Of a DNA stretch of 64,000 nt, positions 1 through 11,041 are shown one piece after another. The notes under the pieces are model-generated. The model was not told where the DNA came from. It did not search any database and saw only the letters and a program-made list of their open reading frames with translations. Source of the DNA: Trifolium pratense (taxonomy: Eukaryota; Streptophyta; Magnoliopsida; Fabales; Fabaceae); assembly GCF_020283565.1 (NCBI RefSeq), contig NC_060060.1, positions 61,551,257 through 61,615,256 on the forward strand. Reading direction: 5' to 3'. The position numbers and the translations under genes were made by a program. The stretch's first letter is position 1; each line of letters begins with the position of its first letter.

Positions 1-294
1 AAATATGTAGATGCATTGTAGCTGTCTCAATAAACACTACACAGTCCATCTCAACATATCAGAGTTGTTGGCCAATCAATCAAGCAAACTAAAGCTACTA
101 GGATTGGGCAAGGATTTTGGATAATTTGCATAGTCTTCACATTTCATAACCACAATAGTACACCAAGAAGCGAGTAAACTGACTTTATCACACACAAAAA
201 CTTCCTTCAAAATACATATCTATACTCATCTGGATTCTACAAATTAGTTTTACTACTGCAAAATATTCACATTTTCATGTTCATGGCAACTTAC

Positions 295-388
295 CATTCA
301 ACTCCTTGTATCGCTCTCTGAAAACTTCTGCATATCTTTCTACTTCTTCTTCTGTCTTTCCTTCCATCTCAGAAGCAATACTTTTTAT
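295..388 (-). pseudogene. Captured exon of an ISWI-type chromatin remodeller (SANT region)
   Basis: In the frame ATA AAA AGT ATT GCT the minus strand reads IKSIASEMEGKT, then EEEVERYAEVF and RERYKELN. It ends AAT G followed by a consensus splice donor GTAAGT (289-294). From memory of the family, this matches the SANT-domain part of plant ISWI ATPases (the CHR11/CHR17 type), which carry EMEGKTEEEVERYAKVFK followed by KELND. The exon end with phase 1 before the next Asp codon also fits. The stretch sits directly downstream of the transposase-associated exon in the same orientation, inside the CACTA element. I therefore infer transduplication of a host exon plus its intron start. It cannot encode a remodeller by itself. 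Confidence 0.7.
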
Positions 389-584
389 CCTTATGAATTT
401 CTAGTTTTTTATTTCCACAAAGAACACATGGACATCGAAAATGTTCATTACTTTTAGGAGGAAGATTTTTTTCATCATTATTTTCGGGAGATGGAAGATT
501 GATTTCAGCAAATCGAATAAATTCAATCACTCCCCGTTCAAACTCGGCACTTAATCTACTAGCTTTCATCCAACTACGATCCAT
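369..584 (-). CDS. CACTA transposase-associated domain exon (Transpos_assoc-like)
   Basis: A 71-codon reading begins MDRSWMKASRLS, continues EFERGVIEFIRFA and reaches HFRCPCVLCGNKK. The MDRSWM start, the GVxEFIxFA stretch and the CPCxxCGN cysteine cluster are the signature of the N-terminal domain found in plant CACTA TNP2-type proteins. The start at 584 follows a likely splice acceptor (ACATAG). The usual continuation after CGNKK, a histidine-rich stretch leading to WxxHGE, is missing. Sequence after about 390 instead matches an ISWI exon in another frame, so the reading stops at 369 and the protein is probably truncated or chimeric. Family confidence is good, but function is unlikely to be intact. 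Confidence 0.75.
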   Translation of the reverse strand: MDRSWMKASRLSAEFERGVIEFIRFAEINLPSPENNDEKNLPPKSNEHFRCPCVLCGNKKLEIHKDKKYCF

Positions 585-1372
585 ACCTATGTTGTGAAAT
601 TAAGTTAAAACATGGTAACACCAACTAAAGTATTGGTTTCGTACCCGATGGGAAAACCAATCACTTAAATGAATCAATTGTAGATGAAAAAAAACATAAA
701 TCAATTGCAGTAGAAACAATTCTAAGAGCTAAAACCAAGTAACAAACCACAAACCATGTAAAATCACGAAAGAAATCACAAAGAAATCAAGTAACAAACC
801 AAGTAATAAACCACGAAAAAATCAGAACAAAGGGAGATTTTGCAACCAACAAACTGAGACAACAGAAAACACAAATTAGACCTTCTTCTATGCGTGAAAA
901 CAAATTCCTCACCACACACTTCCACCATAATCATACCCATCTCCCATCAAAACCACATAACCACGTAACAATTAAAAAGGAAAATCACGACAGAAATCAA
1001 AAAAAGGAAAATATTTAAAAAGGATTAAAAAGAAAGAAGAGTACCTGAATCGATGTGAGAGAGAAAAACAAGCTTTGATTCATGAGAGTAGAGGCCGGAG
1101 AAAGAAAGAGAAGCTTCGATTTGGAGTTAGGGTTCGTGAGAGGGGACGGCGCTCGTGGTGAGTTGAGAGAGAGGACGGCGCTGGTTTTTGCGAAGGTGAG
1201 GACGGCTCTGGGTTGCTGCTTTTTGGGATGCGAATTGAAGGTGAGGACGGCGCTGGGTTCTTCGTACGTGAAGGTGAGAGGTGGGTGTTGCTGGGTTTAT
1301 TTCTTTTGATAATTGGGAGAGAAGATACACTATATTACCTTGTTCCAAAAATTTTTTTTTATTTAACCTGAC

Positions 1373-1626
1373 TTTTTACATCTGTGACTAAATATGGCCC
1401 GATACATACATATTTTAGATAATTTTCACCATAATTACAAAATTGCCACCGCGTTTAGTTATGCTTCTGGTACATTGATGTCAGATATAAAAAGTCTTGT
1501 CTATTTATTTTTTACATCTGTGGATATTGAAGCCAGATGAAAAGGCTACTCCATATAGCCTTTTACATCTGACATATGCTCGTCAGATGTAAACATGATG
1601 TGTAATATGTCATATTTGTACTAGTG
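1373..1626 (-). repeat. CACTA subterminal repeat region with two hairpins
   Basis: The motif acatctg(t/a), or its complement cagatgta, recurs at least six times. Two clear inverted repeats are present: AAAAGGCTA...TAGCCTTTT near 1538-1562 and TACATCTGAC...GTCAGATGTA near 1563-1591. Such subterminal motif arrays are the usual binding sites of the CACTA TNPA-type protein. That role is inferred from the family. Confidence 0.7.
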
Positions 1627-1639
1627 TGTAATGCATCCG

Positions 1640-2730
1640 ATAAGTCTGGTTCTATAAAATTTGGCTCAAGGCGCAATTGCAAAAAATTATACACAGATTT
1701 TACACTGAATAAACCAGAATTTTCGGGAATTCAATGCCATCGATCTGCTGTATCCGAATGGAGCAGCAAACCGAACAGCAGCGGCTCTAATTCTGCTTTC
1801 TCTGCCACTTCACCTTGTGATAAAGATGTCAACCAATCTCTATTCCAATTAAAATGTGATATGTCTGTCTGAATTAAATCTGATCCCACACGGTCTTTGT
1901 GCAGCTCTTTCTCATATAAACTAGGAAATAAATTCCTTAACGGAGCGGATCCACACCATTTCTCTTTCCAAAAACTAATGAAAATACCGTCACCCAGCAC
2001 GCTATTAACATGTGTAGGAAACCAGTAGTCTTCAACCTTTCCCCCGACTCCTACCACATCTCTCCACCATAGAGAATCCTTGGATCCTGTGAGCATGTTT
2101 TCCCGACTTAGTAACTTACCAGACAGAGTCCCATACCTGAACTGAAGAAGATCAAACCAAAGTGCTTCTTTCTCATTAATGCTCCTCCACTTTCATTTAC
2201 ATAACAGAGACAAGTTGGACAATTCTAAATTTCTAACACCTAGTCCACCCTTCTCTTTTGGTAAACAAACATGTGTCCATTTAAACCCACCAAAGCTTTT
2301 TATCCTCCATACCTCCTCCCCAGAGAAAGTTCCTTTGTATCCGCAACAATTGATTAATAACGCAACGTGCAGCCTTATAAAAAGAGAAAAAGTATAAAGG
2401 AAGACTCGACAACACTGAGTTAATCAACGTCACTCTACCACCAATCGAAAGATTTCTACCAATCCAACTTGAAAGCCTTTTCTTCATAGACTCAATTATC
2501 GGTTTTCATGTCGCTTGCCTTCTCGAATTTGCTCCCACCGGAATGCCCAATAATTTGAAAGGAATGGAGTCATAACTACAATTAAAGTAAGTGGCAGCTG
2601 CTGCAAGAAAGTTGTCTTCCACATTAAGACCATAAAGCTTGCTTTTGACAAAATTAATTTTCAAGCCCGACACTAACTCGAATCCTCTTAAAATAGACTT
2701 TATAGTCCGAACATTATGTTTCATTAGATT
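1640..2730 (-). pseudogene. LINE (L1-type) reverse transcriptase remnant, 5' truncated
   Basis: Three consecutive minus-strand readings in different frames follow the order of a plant LINE ORF2. From 2724 to 2506 it reads FELVSGLKINFVKSKLYG and PFKLLGIPVG, the end of the RT palm. From 2487 to 2281 it reads RLSSWIGRNLSIGGRVTLI and LLRIQRNFLWGG, the RT thumb and connection. From 2096 to 1731 it reads GSKDSLWWRDV and FISFWKEKWCG, the segment before the zinc-binding RVT domain. Frameshifts and stops separate the pieces. The endonuclease and catalytic FADD region are absent, as expected of a 5'-truncated copy. The 3' tail is cut by the CACTA end at 1626. Confidence 0.85.
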
Positions 2731-2735
2731 TCTCG

Positions 2736-3008
2736 AGTTCGGAATTATTTTTAAGTCTAATTTTTTTATTTTACAATTTCTTATTTTAAAACGATGGATT
2801 TTTACGGCAAAAGTTGAAATAACGTTATACTATCATTTATAATTGGAAAGAAGAAAATTTTGGCTTAAATGCAGTTTTACCTTCTTATTTTGACTAAATC
2901 AGAATTTTTTCCTCCTATTTCACTAAAACAGTAATTAAGTGGAGTTGATTCTGTGGAAAGTTAACTCGATTACGGTCATTTTGGTATCAGTTTGGTGAAT
3001 TATTGATC
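2736..3008. other. AT-rich spacer, no gene seen
   Basis: I see no coding reading, RNA gene or clear terminal repeats here. The stretch ggcttaaatgcagtttt near 2862 resembles the end of a MITE-type repeat, but no partner end was found. Confidence 0.4.
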
Positions 3009-3305
3009 AAAATATAAAAACGATCCCTCTAATTATGTCTTGTTTTGATTTTAGTCCCCGCAAAAATAAAAGTTTGATTTTAGTTCCTGAAAATACCAAA
3101 ACTTTTAAACAAGCCCTTGAGGTGGATTTATGGCGGACATGTCATGTAGTTGATGATTTTTTATGCCGCTAAATCATCAACTACATGACATGTCAACAAA
3201 AACATCCACCTCAAGGATATTTTGCAAGGACTAAAATCAAAATTTTTTTTTTGCTGGGGCTAAAATCAAAACAATGTATAATTGCAGGGACCGTTTTCAT
3301 ATTTA
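3009..3305. mobile_element. Foldback/MITE-like element of about 300 bp
   Basis: The whole segment is an imperfect palindrome. The left end aaatataaaaacgatccc pairs with the right end gggaccgttttcatattt. Both arms contain ttttgattttagtcc motifs and ccttgaggtgga / tccacctcaagg. The centre carries a near-perfect arm catgtcatgtagttgatga against tcatcaactacatgacatg. There is no coding capacity. The superfamily is not assigned because no clear target duplication was found. Confidence 0.7.
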
Positions 3306-3408
3306 AGCCTAAAATAAAGCGACAACGCTAGCTTTTAAAATTAATTTATGGTCTTCCTTCAAAAAAAAAAAATAATTTATGGTCTAAAAACCACAAATTT
3401 AATTTATG

Positions 3409-3808
3409 GTCCGTTTGACCTGACTTTTTTAGGTCTTATAAGCTATCTGAAAACTAAAAAAGAAAATAATAGCTTTCTAGAAAAAAGCTAAAGTTTTTTT
3501 GGTGGTCGTTGTTTTTTTAGCTTCAAAGCTATTTTTAAGCTAAAAATTGTCTTGTAAAATATATTTTTAAAAACTTAAAAAAAAAATTTGACAATGAAGT
3601 GTATAAATAAAAGAAAGATAAGTATGTACAAAAAAAGCTCTGAATATTTTTAAAAAGGTATGTTTCAAGCTAGCTTATTTTATTCAACTTTCCACGTTGA
3701 AAAAGAAAATTATTTTTTATAATTAAGAGCTTTATTGAAAGAGTGTTTGTCCCAACTTCTCATTTTAAAGAGAATAAAAAGCTAAAAAAAGTCAGGTCAA
3801 ACGAGCTC
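3409..3808. mobile_element. Second MITE-like element with inverted ends
   Basis: The left end cgtttgacctgacttttttag (3412 onward) is the complement of the right end gctaaaaaaagtcaggtcaa (3781-3800). The interior is A/T-rich with repeated agcttt/aaagct motifs and no reading frame. A hAT-type MITE is possible, but the duplication is not clear. Confidence 0.65.
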
Positions 3809-4511
3809 TTAGAATATTACTAATACTGTAAAAGCTATTTTAAACTTACATTCGGATACACAACGAGTTATAGCGCGTATCTTTGAGTTTAAAATACGGT
3901 ACCGGTTATGCGAAAGCATGCGGAACCTTTAAATTAAATTTCTACTAAAAATAACTTTTTAAGTAAAAATTGATTATTTTTCAAATGAAATCGACAATCT
4001 TTTATACTATAACTAATATTTCCGTGCACTTGCGAACCTATCAAATGACAAACAAATGAGAACAATAATTTGAATTATCGGACTCCGAATGTATAAACAA
4101 ATTGTAATAACAGTATCACTGGAAACCTAGTCTTAATGAAAGGGCCACAATGTTTGACTAAAACTACCAATTTCGACTGAAGATTTCGAATTTTATCAAT
4201 TCAACCATCCAATATCACCTAATTGGACTAACAAAAAAAATGAGAATAAGAATTTTGATGATCGACCTCCGAATGTATAGACCGATTGTAATAATAGGCT
4301 CACCGGAACCTAATTTTAATGAAAAGACCATGAATGTAACATCCCACTTTAATTACTAGAAGCAATAATAATTAGAGATATATTTGAGAAGAAATTGTGT
4401 GAAGTTATTATAATGGACTAATGGTAACACAAGAGCAAAGATTGACACAACTAATGAAAGAAGCCTAATTCTATGTGGGACCCACAATTTCCTAATGAAA
4501 ATTGACCAAAC
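3809..4511. repeat. Gene-free stretch with a diverged tandem duplication of about 184 bp
   Basis: The block at about 4055-4155 (cctccgaatgtata-like, then caaattgtaataacag, then cctagtcttaatgaaa) recurs at about 4238-4340 (cctccgaatgtatagacc, then gattgtaataatagg, then cctaattttaatgaaa). The two copies differ at many positions, so the duplication is old. Nothing else recognisable was found. Confidence 0.5.
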
Positions 4512-4697
4512 TGTTATAAACTAATGTAAATAAGAACAATAGTATAGATGAAGAAGAGAGAAAAGAGAGAAAGAATAGTGTATGTTATTCACCATTAGGA
4601 TTAGGGTTCCAATATAGTGATACATAGTATCTATATATAGGTAAACATATTGGGCCAATTACATGGGCTAGGACATCCACTAATAATATTCATAACA
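4512..4697 (-). repeat. Short LTR of a Copia-type retrotransposon (or solo/TRIM-like LTR)
   Basis: The minus strand begins TGTTATGAATATTATT and the far end is TTTATAACA, giving TG...CA ends with a short inverted match. A TATATATAG promoter-like motif lies inside, at about 4632. Immediately upstream on the minus strand (4698-4710) is a purine run TCCAAGGGGGAG, a typical polypurine tract. This marks the 3' LTR of an element whose body extends to the right. Confidence 0.65.
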
Positions 4698-5554
4698 CTC
4701 CCCCTTGGATGTCCATCGAGGATATGCCTCATTAAAACCTTTACTAGAAAAAACCCGGTGGGAAAAAATTCTAGTGAAGGAAAAAGAGTACAACATCCTT
4801 TGTGTTTGAACTGCCTCATTAAAAACCTTACCAGGAAAACCCAATGGGACAAAACCATGGTTAAGGGAAAAAGGGTGCAGAACACAATTATATCTCCCCC
4901 TCATGAAGACAATTATATATGAGACGAATAAGAGCAATTAATCTTCAATACAGTTGATAAGAAGCTTTACTTGATGATGACTTTGTAGAAAGACTTGATT
5001 CTTCTTCTTTAATATAATCTTCTCTGAATTAGCTGTTGATGCAGTATTATCTTCTTCAAATTTCTTGTATGTGTAGAATCACAAACTTCAACAAAACCAC
5101 ACTCTGAACTTTCTGAATGTAGTGTTAAAACTTCCACATAATCGGATGATATTGTTGTATCTCTAAGATACAAATTATATACTTGACTTTGCTCCAATAT
5201 TTTTGAGTTTATTGATACCATCACATACATAATTAGCAAAATGCAATAGTGTTCTCAATTGAACTAAAATATGGTCCTTCAAGACCAATTCAAGTAAGTG
5301 ATCATTTTCTTGAGACATGAAATGATCTTTGTTCACATCAAGTGACAATAAATAGATTTGTTAATATCAAATATATTTCATTTCAAACTTTTCTTTAATC
5401 AATAGATTTCAAGAACTCTTCGAGAGTTTATGTCATCATATAACAAATTCATTTCCAAAGTGACTTATTCATTTCATTAAGTCATCTCTTCGATAGTTTG
5501 AAATGTATGTCTCGTGGAAATTAAATTCTTCATGGAGTTTTATATAATCCACGT
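4698..5554 (-). mobile_element. Copia-type element, 3' internal remnant, non-coding
   Basis: The purine tract at 4698-4710 is followed (in minus-strand terms, preceded) by blocks with two copies of a motif around tgcctcattaaaaaccttac...gggaaaaa (about 4725-4790 and 4811-4870). No pol reading frame survives. The remnant is cut at 5554 by the LTR of the next element. Confidence 0.5.
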
Positions 5555-6114
5555 TGTAACACCCAAACCCGTTATTTAATTAACTCTGCCTTTATAAAAT
5601 CTTTTTCGAAAATACGCAGCGGAAAAATTGAAAATCTGATTTATAAAGCGCTGGTTTGAATATCACAAACTTCATTCAAAGATAATACTAATACATTTAT
5701 CTAGTAAAATATTCGAATGAACTAAAAACAAAACCTCGCATCGAACGATGCGTTATTAGTTATACAAAACGGATACTTTTCAAATGAAAGCTTAAGACCA
5801 ACAGAGTATACTAAGAGGACTACATGCGTATACATATAAAAACCCCTTTTTCCCGTGTCTCAATCAGAGCAGAGCTTCACCATTGCACTCGGACGAGGCT
5901 AACACATTACCTGTCAACCTGGACCCCCAAAGGTCCAGCAATTAACACAAAGCAGAGAGTTAGAAAACATAAACATAATATAAGTGTGAGTAGTATACTA
6001 CACACTTCACACGCTATCATACATTTCTAACTCACGCACATACATCGTCAAATACGACTACCAATTAATCATTCATTTACAAACACACCAATCATATAGT
6101 TTCACGTCTTCTCG

Positions 6115-6710
6115 GACACTACCAAAGTGTACATTTTATAGTCATGACGGACTCTACACTTGTTCATTTTATAGTCATGACGGACTCTACATTTGTTCAT
6201 TTTATAGTCATGACGGACTCTACTCATATACCAAGACATGGCAACAATCACAGTATTAAACAATTAGTAAATACCAAAGCTTAACACATACGGAAAACAC
6301 ATTACAATCCGATCAGATAATGTCACATAACAATTATCAAATACATGTGCATTTACCCTAATGCATCTAATGCCAATTATCCAATGTCATGTCATCCCTA
6401 GACACGACTAATGCATGTGGTACCATTTCCACGTTGTTCAGATTTCAGTCATGACGGACTGTTCAGATTATAGTCATGCACGGACTGTTCAGATTATAGT
6501 CATGCACGGACTGTTCAGATTATAGTCATGCACGGACTCTACATCAGTTTTACATCGTTGCTGGATGGTGTCAGTTTTAGATCATGCAGGATCATCATCA
6601 ATACAGTTTTAAATCATGTCGGATCTCGGTTATCATCAACCATCTCACTCATAAAGAGGAGTCTCACAGTTTTATATCATGTTTGGATATGGGCTCCAGA
6701 TCTCGGATAA
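6115..6710 (-). repeat. Array of short hairpins with varying stems in the LTR (copy 1)
   Basis: Repeated units have a 4-5 bp stem around a loop beginning atg: AGTC-atgacg-GACT (three units, 6141-6220), CAGTC-atgacg-GACTG and AGTC-atgcacg-GACT (6440-6540), CATC-gttgctg-GATG, GATC-atgcag-GATC, ATC-atgtcg-GAT and ATATC-atgtttg-GATAT (6550-6690). Linkers such as ttcagattat and cagtttta recur. Stem bases change in both arms together. Confidence 0.65.
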
Positions 6711-7224
6711 CATAATCCCATCTTCGGCCACTTTTCATAAACATAATCTATTTTCATCAATTATTGGAATTCACATGATTCCCATAACACAATTATTCAT
6801 GAATGCATGATTACTTTTAAACACATCAAATACATGACGCTATCTAGCTCGAAGCTATTCATTCACTGATGCGGAAACACAATTCCAACATCTAACACAT
6901 TAGGATAACACAATATCCTATCACTCAAATCATAATTATTCACATGATAATTATCTGCATAACCATTTTTATACACATAAGTTTCATTTACACTTATGTC
7001 ATAAAACACACATCATTTCCTTAACATTGCAAATTAATGCTAAAACATAAACATAGTCACTTGAACTACAAGTCATTGCATACGCGTGCGAATCATATAA
7101 CGATTAACAATAAGCATTAACAACATCAACATGTATCAACAAACATGTAAGGATACCCTTAAACCATGTTACAAGTGCCTAATTGTACTTAAAACAATTA
7201 TCAAAAAGTTGCTGTCACAGTGCT

Positions 7225-7455
7225 GTTCGCTGAGCGAATCCGTAGCGAACCCGTAGCGAACACGTAGCGAACACGTAGCGAACCCGTAGCGAACACGTTC
7301 GCTGTAGCGAACAGGTAGCGAACTACATCAGAGGGTTGCAGGTACATGGCGAACAGATAGCGAACCCGTAGCGAACTTATTCGCTAAGCGAATCCGTAGC
7401 GAATCCGTAGCGAACTTATTCGCTGAGCGAATCCGTAGCGAATCCGTAGCGAACT
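7225..7455 (-). repeat. GTAGCGAAC / TCGCTNAGCGA tandem module in the LTR
   Basis: About 14 repeats of an 11-bp unit gtagcgaa(c/t)(a/c)c, interleaved with palindromes GTTCGCTGTAGCGAAC and TTCGCTAAGCGAA. It is much more GC-rich and CpG-rich than the surrounding LTR. The partner LTR carries it at 12729-12947 with one unit fewer. Confidence 0.85.
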
Positions 7456-8252
7456 ACACCAGAAATATCTGTTCTTGAGTTTTCTAAGGCGGTTTAACAT
7501 TGAATCAACTCAAAAATTCATCCAAACATGTTATAAATTCATATAAACAGCCATTCCAAACATATATGGTATCAAGGAACATTAATCATCCCTTCCAAAC
7601 ATCCAAATACCTCAAATAATCAAAATCATGCCAATTTCTTGCAAAATAAGCAAAGTTGCATAAACATGCAAATCATTGATCAAACATCTACATATTCCCA
7701 TTTTCAACTCCCCAAAGTTGTTTACCTCATCTACCATGAGTTCACTACACATGTTAGGATCAAAAGAATCCATTTTCCATTAAGAAAATCACCCACAAAA
7801 CCCACAAGAAAATAGAGTGGAAAGAGTTTGGGAATGGAGGAATCGACATCCTCCCCTCTTCCGAATCACTCACGAATATGTAATCTAACTCTCGTACCTT
7901 AGCTCGACGAATCCACAAGCTTGCTCTTCTCTTTCTCTCCCACGAGCTCTCCCTCTCCCTCATGAGCTCCTTGCCCTAGCTAAGCTCTTCAACTTCTCAT
8001 GGATTGCAACTTATGAGACTATTCATGGTTGACTTGGCTACTTATAGCTCTCTCTCTATTCTCATGGATCAAAGCCCACTTGGCTTAGGCCCAATGCCTA
8101 TTCCACGCCCAAAGGCCCAAACAACATAACTTCTCGCTCATTAACTTACGTTCTCGCTAAATGATTATTCGCCGCTTAATAATTTAATTATAAATCACGC
8201 CCTCGCGTAATAAAATAATTAAATAACGAATACTAAATTTTGGGTCGTTACA

Positions 8253-8290
8253 ACTCTACCCCCCTTAAAAGATTTTCGCCCTCGAAAATT
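8253..8290 (-). other. Polypurine tract region
   Basis: The minus strand reads CTTTTAAGGGGGGTAGAGT directly before the 3' LTR, preceded by TTTTCGAGGGCGAAAATC. The same arrangement precedes the 3' LTR of the gag-only element at 38427. Confidence 0.85.
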
Positions 8291-11041
8291 ACCCGACTAA
8301 AACACAACTCCGGATAAACTCCCTCATCCGACTTGCTAATTCCCAACTTGCATTCTAACCAACGGGTTTTCTAGTCATAATACCTTAACCGATACGGTCT
8401 CTTACACAAACCCCGATTCAAAATCACACTTCTTCCGAATTCATACCAACAACACATACAAACTCCAAATCATACCAAGTTTGACAAAATCAGTCAATCC
8501 CAATCGACACAATCTCGTCTACTCATCAACAATAGATCAAGGACAGCTAATCCCTTGATTTGTCGATAGATAGTCAACAATCGTGACGATGGCATAAACC
8601 ATTCTCATCAAACTACTTAAAACTTTCTCTTAACCTCTTACGGTACTCGCAGCACTACTCCAAAACAAAACCACTCCACTCGAAATACTCCGAAAGACCC
8701 TTCCGTTGCATACTTCACAACTTTCCAAATTCCATAAGTTCTCAACTGCGTCGAATCTCACTCCAACCATTCATTCGGTAGCACAACTCCTACGCTCATC
8801 TGCTGTCTAACTTCTCAAATTTCTTAACACATGCCAAAAATATACTATCCAACCGTCAAATTCTTTTTCCTTGCAATTCCCCAAATCATTGCGTCGAACA
8901 TTCAACATAACTGTTTTATTTTCCAAATAATCTCTTATCCAATTTCTGACTTCCTTAACATGACCTTCCCGATATCATTTCCTGTCGAAATATTCTTATC
9001 CAAAATATTACCTTAAGTCACTCGTCGACTCACTATCATCCCACCGTTCACGACGAAAATATCCATAATCATTTATTTCCTTCCCACATGGTATTACTAT
9101 ACTATTCCCATAGATACGATGTGTCCGACATCTCTAATCTCCACCGACTTTTCCATTTCATAGTTAACTTTTTCCAATTGCTACAAAACATCATTTGACA
9201 CTTACTTTGAGCATTGCTTCCAAATTCTTAATACACATTTTCCAAACACAACAATCACTTATGTGTGAGATAGTCCTTTCCGCAAATTCTTACTTGACAT
9301 AAGTCACTTTCTTACGTCTCTCTAATACTCGTGCTCGACACGTTTCCAAAGGCTAACTTTCTTATCCCTAAACATCCAAAGGTAACACTTCGCACTTAGC
9401 TTCTCAAATCCTTCCAAGAAATGACCACTCGGTTCAAACATACTCAACCTTTACAAATCCTTCCTAGGCTCTTCTTGATCACCTAGTAATTCTGTATTTA
9501 AATCTCAGCTACTATCAAAAGTTGATTTCCAAACAACCATGATCTCCGTCTTGTTGATTCCAACACAACTCTCATCAGATTCCTCTGAAAACTTTTCATC
9601 AACAAAGCTTCCATCTTTATCACTCTTCCTCCTCTTTGAGGATGAACCATCAAGTGAAAGACAACCAAACAATGGAACATTCTTGCTACGAGTTCCGCTA
9701 GAAACACCACCAGTCCCACTTATTGTAATCGGTTTTTTTTTGGTTCCCTAACCACACCTTCCATCCTTGACATCAATCTCCCACTTAACTTAACCCTCAA
9801 GGTACCCACCATTCGCATACTCGTCGTATGATCATCACTAGGTTTTCTTACCCTTGACGCACACGTCTTCCCGTTTCCCAGCAACGGTTTTCACTTAACA
9901 TTTCAATCTGCTCCATCGTCCCCCAATGGCCACATTCTCCCTACGGCTAAACAACTTCATTCCGACTCACTCCGAAATGATCATCTGATACTTCCTCCAA
10001 AGTATTCTCCAAATAAGAACTCCACTTCGAACAATGCTACTCAATTTTAAACAATCCACTTCAAGAACATCTCTATTCGTCCTTACTTCTCGCGTTCGAA
10101 ACATCTTGGAGAGACAAAATCTTCTCCCCCACTTATCTCAAACCCACCTTTACACTTCCACTAGAACATCCGGTGTAAGCACCTAACCGTCCTATCGATT
10201 CCAAATATATTCCTCTCAAGAGAAATCTAATACCGACAGCATTCACATGCATGTCGTATGCAAAGGGTAAACATAAGGTAAGATATCTAAGCATCTACTC
10301 AAAACCCCGGTGCAGTCCTCTTGACATACACACCACTGCAAAATACATAAACACACTATTCCCGTCTATGCTAACGTAACAACCTACGTAACAACTAGCA
10401 TACATAATTACTACCACATGTCTATACATATATTTATAACTAAACTATATGTAAGACAATGAAACATCCATGTACACAAGACATCGAGTCAAGTACATGC
10501 ATTACATTTCGTTTGTCCGCATACTTACAACATCTACTCAAACATGTATAAAACATAGCATGTTCTCAAACAAGTTCCCATCATGAGAATACATTCACAT
10601 AGTTCAATTAAAGAACCACACTAAGTACTAGTAATCAATCTACCACATGTTATAAACAAACATATAACAACACACATTAGGATCTACTTACATCCTACTC
10701 CTTTCTCACTCTAGTGAAAAATTCATTTTCACTTACTCAAAAGAAAATAATCTTATATTTTCAACAAAATCTTCATCACATGCAGTTTTACATCATGCTG
10801 GATCATCAACTGTTAGCAATAAGCATCTACAAACCAAAAGTTCAAACCACACAAATTTTTAAAACTTAAGCATAAAATACTCAACCACTACTTGACTTGA
10901 TAACTTATAACAATGATAAGTATCAATCGCATCAAGTACACACAACAAGAAAAGACAGATACAACTGGCACACACGCTCACTCGATCTGACTGCACAGAC
11001 CGGCTCTGATTGACACACAACCTCACAGTCCGAAGACAACT
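8291..11041 (-). other. Non-coding internal domain of the gag-less element
   Basis: Apart from the open segment at 9505-9893, no domain is recognisable. Segments next to the PPT (for example tttgacaaaat, gatcaaggac, tttgtcgata and tcaacaat around 8483-8600) are clearly matched in the element at 62392-64000. The internal region is therefore a family-wide non-coding domain and not random decay. Confidence 0.6.
9505..9893 (-). pseudogene. Unrecognised open segment with a frameshift at an A9 run
   Basis: The internal region is otherwise stop-rich, but this stretch is open over about 130 codons if one base of slippage at an A9 run (9732-9740) is allowed. The upstream part includes GTLRVKLSGRL. 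The downstream part includes SGTGGVSSGTRSKNVPLFG, then a basic KRRK patch and an acidic FSEESDES patch, and stops at 9505. I do not recognise it. It is not gag-like (no zinc knuckle). It may be a captured host fragment or a relic ORF. Without the slippage neither half is convincing. Confidence 0.3.

Larger units (their letters stand above)
1..1626 (-). mobile_element. CACTA (En/Spm) transposon, 5' part, continues past left edge
   Basis: The terminus is at 1626, where the minus strand starts CACTAGTACAAATATG, the standard CACTA end. Inside it lie a subterminal region full of short direct and inverted motifs (1373-1626), a GC-richer leader on the minus strand with repeated gaggacggc motifs (about 1145-1255), then coding exons at 584 and below. 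The transposase-associated domain at 369-584 supports the assignment. The other terminus is not in the window, so length and autonomy are unknown. On the other side of the terminus lies LINE sequence, so this element probably inserted into or beside that LINE. Confidence 0.85.
5555..8252 (-). repeat. LTR (3' LTR in element sense), 2,698 bp
   Basis: Runs from TGTAACACCC to GGTCGTTACA on the plus strand. Contains a hairpin array (6115-6700) and a GTAGCGAAC array (7225-7455). It is 10 bp longer than its partner because of one extra 11-bp GTAGCGAATCC unit near 7390, less one single-base indel near 5975. Confidence 0.9.

Noticed and set aside
1082..1348. Short open frames on both strands near 1082-1348
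   Set aside because: They translate the repeated gaggacggc leader of the CACTA element. No domain.
9498..9719. 73-residue Met-started frame on the minus strand
   Set aside because: Another frame of the same strand is more coding-like and matches the open segment described at 9505-9893.
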